Assembly: GCA_036390995.1 (NCBI GenBank)
Contig: DASWAT010000186.1
Span: 1 to 7,304 of the forward strand
From: DASQQQ01 sp036390995
GTDB lineage: Bacteria; Actinomycetota; UBA4738; HRBIN12
Direction: 5' to 3'
DNA: 7,304 nucleotides
Both the position numbers and the translations under genes were made by a program. This document shows positions 1 to 3,022 of this stretch, in pieces. Position 1 is the first letter of the stretch; every line of letters begins with the position of its first letter. Below the pieces are notes generated by a model, which saw only the letters and a program-made list of their open reading frames with translations, was not told the DNA's origin and did no database searches.

Positions 1-20
1 TCAGTGTCAAGCTGGTCGGT

Positions 21-87
21 GTCCGAGGGGTTGGCTCCTAGCATGGGTGCCCTTCGTGGGCAGCACGGCTTTTGCCGCCCCTCGGAC
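21..87 (+). repeat. Inverted repeat, predicted target-binding loop
   Basis: The arms at 21-30 and 78-87 are exactly complementary over 10 bp. Inside, a 17-base 5' side contains CTCCTAGC (35-42) and a 15-base 3' side contains CACGGCTT (64-71). The latter pairs at 7 of 8 positions with AAGCCATG at 1249-1256, immediately after the predicted right end. That is where the right half of the target should lie after insertion. CTCCTAGC would then be the left target half plus the GC core. Confidence 0.65.
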
Positions 88-169
88 GTAGGAGACCGGC
101 CGGCGTGGCTTGATAGGAGCGTGGCATCGCCCCCACTGAGGTGTGCCCACCGACCGGTCCCGACCCTAC
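88..169 (+). repeat. Inverted repeat, predicted donor-binding loop
   Basis: The nested arms are GTAGG/CCTAC and GACCGG/CCGGTC, separated by an asymmetric bulge (base 93 on one side, 160-164 on the other). The 5' internal strand contains GCTTGATAGGAGC (108-120). This reappears with a two-base insertion as GCTTGACATAGGAGC at 1234-1248, the right end of the element. The 3' side contains CACTGA (134-139), the reverse complement of the first six bases of the window. Together these fit guides for the two element ends. Confidence 0.65.
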
Positions 170-170
170 G

Positions 171-180
171 AGGAGGAGGG
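171..180 (+). promoter_or_regulatory. Ribosome binding site of the transposase
   Basis: AGGAGGAGGG, a very strong Shine-Dalgarno sequence, lies 9 bases before ATG at 190. It sits just 3' of the last bridge RNA stem and decides the start codon against the longer open frame that begins near base 4. Confidence 0.8.
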
Positions 181-189
181 TACCGGAGG

Positions 190-1239
190 ATGGTGATCCT
201 GGGGATCGACGCGCACAAGCGCACCCACACCGTGGTGGCGATCGACGAGGCGGGACGGCAGCTCGGATCGAGGACGACCACCTCGACCACCACCGAAGCG
301 CATCTGGAGCTCGTGCGGTGGGCGGACCGGTTCGGCACCTGCCGCCGCTGGGCGGTGGAGGACTGCCGGCACCTGTCTCGGCGCCTGGAGGCCGACCTGC
401 TGGCCGCGGGTGAGCAGATCTGCCGGGTGCCGCCCAAGCTGATGGCGCATGCTCGAGACGCGGCGCGCACCTACGGCAAGTCCGACCCGATCGACGCCTT
501 GGCGGTGGCCCGGGCCGCGGCACGCGAGCCCGGCCTTCCTCTTGCCCGGCTGGACGGTCCGTCCCGGGAGCTCCGCCTGCTCGTGGACCACCGGGAGGAC
601 CTGGTCAGGGACCGTACCGCCCACATCAACCGCCTGCGCTGGCACCTGCACGAGCTCGATCCGACCTGGGACCCGACCCCCCGCTGCCTGGTTCGCTACA
701 AGCACCTGGACGCCCTGGCCGCTCGCCTGGAGGGCTTGCAGGGGATGGTCGCCCGGATCGCCCGAGATCTCGTGGCCCGCATCCGAGAGCTCACCGTCGA
801 GGCCAACGCGCTCCAGCGGGAGATCCTTCATCGCGTGCGCGCCCTCGCCCCCACGCTGCTGGGGCTTGCCGGGGCGGCCGAGCTGACCGCGGCCAAGATC
901 GTCGGGGAGGTCGCCGACGTCCGCCGGTTCAGCTCCAAGGACGCGTTCGCCCGCCACAACGGGACCGCTCCGCTTCCGGTGTGGTCGAGCAACCAGGTTC
1001 GACACCGCCTCTCGCGGACGGGCAACCGGCAGCTGAACGCCGCCATCCACCGGATCGCGGTCACGCAGAAGCGCTGTCACGAAGAGGCGAAGACCTACCT
1101 CGAGAGGCGCATGGCGCGTGGCAACACCAAGACGGAGGCGCTCCGTGCGCTGAAGCGCAAGCTCTCCGACGTCGTCTACCGGGCTCTCCTCGTCGACGCT
1201 GCCCCCGCGATGGCAGCGCCTGCCGAGGAGGCCGCTTGA
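190..1239 (+). CDS. IS110-family transposase (DEDD, Transposase_20)
   Basis: This 349-residue protein is of normal family length. The N-terminal RuvC-like domain (residues about 3-150) carries the DEDD set: D7 in GIDAHKRTH, E57 in AVED, and D99 and D102 in KSDPIDALAVARAA. A helical linker (about 180-222) leads to the Transposase_20 domain (about 224-300), with the conserved LAGAAELTAAKIVGEV, FARHNGTAP and RTGNRQLNAAIH blocks. S266/S267 in VWSSNQ occupy the place of the catalytic serine known in this family. Such recombinases join element and target using a bridge RNA, for which a candidate lies directly upstream. The start is set by the strong ribosome binding site at 171-180; the in-frame extension to base 4 reads through structured RNA and looks non-coding. 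All motifs are intact, so the gene may be active. Confidence 0.95.
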   Translation: MVILGIDAHKRTHTVVAIDEAGRQLGSRTTTSTTTEAHLELVRWADRFGTCRRWAVEDCRHLSRRLEADLLAAGEQICRVPPKLMAHARDAARTYGKSDPIDALAVARAAAREPGLPLARLDGPSRELRLLVDHREDLVRDRTAHINRLRWHLHELDPTWDPTPRCLVRYKHLDALAARLEGLQGMVARIARDLVARIRELTVEANALQREILHRVRALAPTLLGLAGAAELTAAKIVGEVADVRRFSSKDAFARHNGTAPLPVWSSNQVRHRLSRTGNRQLNAAIHRIAVTQKRCHEEAKTYLERRMARGNTKTEALRALKRKLSDVVYRALLVDAAPAMAAPAEEAA

Positions 1240-1241
1240 CA
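1236..1241 (+). promoter_or_regulatory. Possible -35 box at the right end for a circle-junction promoter
   Basis: TTGACA, the sigma-70 -35 consensus, overlaps the transposase stop codon and lies 7 bases inside the predicted right boundary. IS110 elements are known to build a promoter when right and left ends join in the excised circle. With ends at 1248 and 1, a 17-base spacer would put the -10 box near bases 11-16, where I see no good match, so the promoter is only tentative. Confidence 0.3.
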
Positions 1242-1256
1242 TAGGAGCAAGCCATG
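1241..1256 (+). other. IS110 right end and target junction
   Basis: ATAGGAGC (1241-1248) equals bases 113-120 of the candidate bridge RNA. AAGCCATG (1249-1256) is complementary to its bases 64-71 with one mismatch, at 1254. The donor and target halves therefore abut at 1248/1249, and GC at 1247-1248 is the most likely core. The junction also contains TAGGAG, which acts as Shine-Dalgarno for the ATG at 1254. Confidence 0.6.
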
Positions 1257-1439
1257 AGCCAACGCCGACGGTTCGCCGCGATCGTGATCCTGTTCCTGAT
1301 CGGGTTCGGCATGGTCGCCCTGGCTGACGCGCTTGCCGCGTACTGGCCGCTCTTCCTCACACCGATCCCGTACGCGGCAATCGCCTGGATGGTCGTTCGC
1401 GAGGCCGACGAAGAGAGGAACGCACGGGATGTTCGATGA
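1254..1439 (+). CDS. Small two-helix membrane protein, function unknown
   Basis: This 61-residue protein has a basic start (MSQRRR), a hydrophobic helix at about residues 7-27 and a second at about 31-47 with a short proline-containing turn, then a charged tail rich in E, D and R. The basic N-terminus predicts both ends in the cytoplasm with a hairpin in the membrane. The ribosome binding site TAGGAG (1242-1247) lies 6 bases before ATG and appears to belong to the right end of the IS110 element, so expression may be altered by the insertion. The gene overlaps the next one by 11 bases, so the two are probably co-translated. I do not recognise the family. It could be transposon cargo, but the predicted element end lies before it. 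Confidence 0.6.
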   Translation: MSQRRRFAAIVILFLIGFGMVALADALAAYWPLFLTPIPYAAIAWMVVREADEERNARDVR

Positions 1440-1731
1440 AGCCACGGTCGACGAGCTCCTCGGGGAGCTGCTGCGAGGCGAGGCTACGGGCCGGGGCGAG
1501 GCGCTCGCCCAGCTCATGGCGGCGGCGACCATCATCAACCGCGATTGGGAGCAGGTGCTGGCCGGCAAGCCGTTCACGGCGGTCACCGTCGAGCGTGCCC
1601 GGCTGCAGAAGTGGATCGACAAGCTGGCGGCCAAGGCCGACGAGTACGCGACGACCCTGGGCGCGAGCGGGCTTGCCGTCACGGTTGGTTGGCCGGCGGG
1701 CATCAGCATCACTCTGACCTGGGAAGGCTAG
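1429..1731 (+). CDS. Small soluble protein, function unknown
   Basis: This 100-residue protein starts at ATG 1429, inside the end of the previous gene, with AGAGAGGAA at 1412-1420 as ribosome binding site. The first 70 residues look helical (acidic MFDEATVDELLGELLRG, then an amphipathic stretch with VERARLQKWIDKLAAKADE). The last 30 are rich in G, A, V, T and W and end in a beta-like ISITLTWEG. There is no signal peptide or membrane segment. Third codon positions are strongly G/C, which supports coding. I recognise no family. Overlap with the membrane peptide suggests they work together. Confidence 0.65.
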   Translation: MFDEATVDELLGELLRGEATGRGEALAQLMAAATIINRDWEQVLAGKPFTAVTVERARLQKWIDKLAAKADEYATTLGASGLAVTVGWPAGISITLTWEG

Positions 1732-1956
1732 GCCGAAGGGCCTCCGGCGTCCGGCCCGGCCCGGTTCGAGGGATCGATCCGAACCGTGCGCGCCCTCCTC
1801 GAGCCTCCGCGCCTCGGCTGGACGAGAGGTTCTACTCGGCGGACGGCCTGAGCCTTCCCTCGTACCCGCCGCCGGCAGCCTGAGGGGTGCAAATACTCCG
1901 ATCGGCCTGATGACTTGCGGAAACGCCTGAAGCCAATCCGGGACCCGACCCGGTCT
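1732..1956. other. Intergenic stretch without a convincing gene
   Basis: Open frames here are short and have no plausible start. The stretch contains GGGCC/GGCCC (1738-1742 and 1753-1757), which could form a weak stem after the stop of the preceding gene, and the palindrome listed separately. The N-terminal half of the following antitoxin would be expected at about 1890-1979, but the matching frame has two adjacent stops at 1908-1913. Confidence 0.5.
1762..1786. repeat. 25-bp interrupted palindrome
   Basis: The arms CGGTTC (1762-1767) and GAACCG (1781-1786) enclose the perfect 10-bp palindrome GGATCGATCC (1771-1780), with GAG (1768-1770) unpaired. It starts 31 bases after the stop of the unknown gene. 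It could be an operator for a dimeric regulator or part of a terminator, but no T-run follows it. Confidence 0.5.
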
Positions 1957-1972
1957 TCCTACCATGGTGGGA
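1957..1972 (+). promoter_or_regulatory. Operator-like palindrome before the toxin-antitoxin locus
   Basis: TCCTACCATGGTGGGA is symmetric at 14 of 16 positions with core ACCATGGT. It ends 7 bases before the GTG at 1980 and contains TACCAT, which could serve as a -10 box. Antitoxins usually repress their own promoter through such palindromes, so this is probably the autoregulatory site. No clear -35 box is visible. Confidence 0.4.
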
Positions 1973-1979
1973 TACCGCC

Positions 1980-2107
1980 GTGACCGCGGCCGTGGAGCAC
2001 CGGCTCAAGCTGGAGGAGGCGCGGAGACTCCTTCAGGAGTGGAAGGCCGAGCGGGGCCCATGAACGAGGGCGAGCTTCACGGGGTGAGGTCGAAGTGGCC
2101 GGGCTGA
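1980..2107 (+). pseudogene. Truncated and frameshifted antitoxin of a PIN toxin
   Basis: From GTG 1980 the frame reads VTAAVEHRLKLEEARRLL and on to WKAERGP before TGA at 2061-2063. The frame beginning at ATG 2060 continues with MNEGELHGVRSKW to a stop at 2105-2107. Joined, these resemble the helical C-terminal tail of VapB-type antitoxins that precede this kind of PIN toxin (a pattern like EW-AE-GP followed by EEL). The two parts are separated by a frameshift at the CCC/ATGA junction, about 2057-2060. The N-terminal DNA-binding part, expected to be ribbon-helix-helix, is missing upstream. Third positions in 1980-2060 are strongly G/C, supporting a coding past. It overlaps the toxin start by 13 bases. 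Alternatively it is just a 27-residue leader peptide. Confidence 0.5.
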
Positions 2108-2475
2108 CCCTGGACGCGGGTGCGCTGATCGCCGCCGAGCGAAACGACCGGGCATTCTGGGCCTTCTGGAAGGAGGCTTCTGAGCGCGGCGTGGTCCCGG
2201 TCATCCCGGCTGCGGCCCTGGCCCAAGCCTGGCGCAGCTCTCGCCAGGCTCGCCTGGCCCAGGTGGTGAGGGCCTGCTTCGTGGAGCCTCTGGCGGAGGG
2301 TCTTGCCAAGGCAGCCGGGAAGCTCGTGGGACGGGCCAGGGCCTCTGACATGGTCGACGCTGGCGTGGTGGCTGGGGCAGCGGGACGCGGGGACGCCGTG
2401 CTGACGAGCGATCCGCGGGACCTCCGTCGCCTCGCGGCGGTCGCCATCGGCACCGTCCAGGTGAGCAAGCTGTAG
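2095..2475 (+). CDS. PIN-domain toxin-like ribonuclease (VapC-like)
   Basis: This is a 126-residue PIN-domain protein starting at GTG 2095 with GTGAGG (2083-2088) as ribosome binding site. Acidic positions of the fold: D7 in LTLDAGALIA, D85 and D88 in ASDMVDAGVV, and D106 in LTSDPRDL. At the second acidic position of classical VapC, where a glutamate is usual, this protein has Q44 in ALAQAWR; from memory the same residue occurs in other members of this subgroup, so it may be normal. Family members are Mg-dependent RNases that cleave RNA unless bound by an antitoxin. The upstream antitoxin is truncated and frameshifted, so this copy may be unpaired, silent, inactive, or controlled in trans. 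The protein itself looks full length. Confidence 0.8.
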   Translation: MAGLTLDAGALIAAERNDRAFWAFWKEASERGVVPVIPAAALAQAWRSSRQARLAQVVRACFVEPLAEGLAKAAGKLVGRARASDMVDAGVVAGAAGRGDAVLTSDPRDLRRLAAVAIGTVQVSKL

Positions 2476-2508
2476 CGAAAGGCGATCCCGGGCCGGCAAG
2501 CCTTGTTT

Positions 2509-2551
2509 CCTCGAGGCGGTCCCCTTCTTACTCTGGTAGGACCGATCGAGG
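2509..2551. repeat. Long hairpin, possible terminator
   Basis: Nested arms: CCTCGA (2509-2514) with TCGAGG (2546-2551), GGTCC (2518-2522) with GGACC (2539-2543), and TAC (2529-2531) with GTA (2536-2538) around loop TCTG. It starts 33 bases after the PIN toxin stop, a fair place for a terminator, but no T-run follows. The arms could also be a protein binding site or a remnant of a mobile element end. Confidence 0.45.
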
Positions 2552-2592
2552 TCCCAATCGCGTTGTCCCTGCTCAGCGCCCTGTCCGGATAG

Positions 2593-2757
2593 ATGCACCC
2601 CCACGATGCTGCCGGAGAGATCCAGGCGGTCCCCGCCGCCGAGGATCCCGAGACCGTGCGCCGGCACCTGGAGCTTCATCGAGAGCGACTCGAAGAGCAG
2701 CTCACCGAGCAACGGCGCACGCTCGCGCGGCTTGAGGTGATCTTGGCCCGCGGTTCG
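2593..2757 (+). pseudogene. Fragment of a MerR-type regulator coiled coil
   Basis: The frame from ATG 2593 encodes a short linker and then a strongly charged helix, ETVRRHLELHRERLEEQL followed by TEQRRTLARLEVILA. This looks like the dimerisation coiled coil that follows the DNA-binding domain in MerR-family regulators of the BmrR/GyrI type. The winged helix that should precede it is absent, and an in-frame stop (TAG, 2590-2592) sits directly before the ATG. After about 2757 the frame turns into a shadow of the next remnant, so the effector domain is missing too. No ribosome binding site is visible. The family call rests on the helix pattern alone and could be wrong; another coiled-coil regulator is possible. 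Confidence 0.35.
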
Positions 2758-2779
2758 CAGGCCGGTCGCCGAACAGTGT

Positions 2780-2959
2780 TTGAAGGAGGTAGGGCACCTC
2801 TTCGTCGATCGTGGGCACGATCCCGCGACGGTGGTGGAGGAAGGTCTCCGCGAAGCCACCGATGCCGACCTCGCTGAGGCCGCCGCCCGCGAGGGCCGCG
2901 TTCTTGTGACGCTCGGCCGTGGGTTCGGAGAGATCCGCGCGGATCTGCCGCCGAGGATG
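2780..2959 (+). pseudogene. Internally deleted DUF5615 PIN-like gene
   Basis: The frame gives HLFVD-RGHDPATVVEEGL, then ATDADLAEAAAREGRVLVTL and GRGFGEIRADLPP. This is the hallmark of DUF5615 (Mut7-C-like/PIN-like) proteins, whose N-terminus normally reads L-V-D-E-N-L, followed by about 15 residues and then RGHD. Here FVD is joined straight to RGHD, so a block after the first aspartate has been lost. The C-terminal strand after DLPP is also missing. AGGAGG at 2784-2789 looks like the old ribosome binding site, but no usual start codon follows at the right distance. The frame stays open into the downstream SEC-C gene, so a readthrough fusion is formally possible, though I think it accidental. 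Confidence 0.6.
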
Positions 2960-3010
2960 GTCCCGACGGCCCCGTTCTCGGTAACATGCAACGACTTCCC
3001 CCCTGCCCCC

Positions 3011-3015
3011 GGAGG
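3011..3015 (+). promoter_or_regulatory. Ribosome binding site that sets the SEC-C gene start
   Basis: GGAGG lies 7 bases before GTG at 3023. The protein then begins VGKRSGKRKRQRG, a basic start typical of small cytosolic proteins of this kind. Other in-frame choices are GTG 3017 (only 1 base from GGAGG, too close), ATG 2957 and TTG 3143; none has an equally good site. Confidence 0.5.
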
Positions 3016-3022
3016 CGTGCGA

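Larger units (their letters stand above)
8..170 (+). ncRNA. Candidate IS110 bridge RNA (target loop then donor loop)
   Basis: The leader folds into two tandem stem-loops. First: a perfect 10-bp stem GTCCGAGGGG (21-30) with CCCCTCGGAC (78-87), an internal loop (31-47 and 63-77) and a small apical stem TGCCC/GGGCA (48-52 and 58-62). Second: GTAGG/CCTAC (88-92 and 165-169) and GACCGG/CCGGTC (94-99 and 154-159), an internal loop (100-120 and about 137-153) and a short apical stem GTGG/CCAC (121-124 and 133-136). Bridge RNAs of the IS110 subgroup lie 5' of the transposase and have this two-loop layout, one loop binding target DNA and the other donor DNA. Guide-like segments: left target 35-42, right target 64-71, left donor 113-120, right donor 134-139, which partly overlaps the apical stem. 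Transcript ends are not determined; I chose limits that enclose the stems. Confidence 0.7.
1..1248 (+). mobile_element. IS110-family insertion sequence, left end at the window edge
   Basis: The element comprises a structured non-coding left part (1-189), a DEDD transposase (190-1239) and a very short right part (1240-1248). There are no terminal inverted repeats, as usual for IS110. The right boundary comes from the match between the candidate donor guide of the leader RNA (113-120) and ATAGGAGC at 1241-1248, with a second guide (64-71) pairing to bases starting at 1249. The left boundary comes from pairing of leader bases 134-139 with TCAGTG at 1-6, so base 1 is probably the first or nearly the first base of the element. 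In known IS110 elements the transposase acts with its bridge RNA to recombine an excised circle into a target at a shared core dinucleotide; here the predicted core is GC. The transposase assignment is firm; the exact ends are inference. Confidence 0.75.

Noticed and set aside
4..189. In-frame 62-residue N-terminal extension of the transposase
   Set aside because: It reads through the two hairpins of the leader, has no ribosome binding site, and family members start at the GIDAHK block; AGGAGGAGGG clearly points to 190.
166..1242. Long open frame on the minus strand opposite the transposase
   Set aside because: It is a shadow of the GC-rich codons of the transposase, with low-complexity G/R/P-rich composition and no recognisable motif.
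1738..1757. GGGCC/GGCCC as terminator of the unknown gene pair
   Set aside because: The stem is short, the surrounding DNA is full of CCGG repeats that pair in many ways, and there is no T-run.
1545..1883. Plus-strand open frame across the end of the unknown gene and the gap
   Set aside because: It overlaps a better-supported frame, and the unique part is P/R/G-rich without a plausible start.
2077..2991. 304-codon minus-strand open frame
   Set aside because: It covers a good PIN gene and two remnants on the opposite strand; the translation is low in hydrophobic order and shows no domain.
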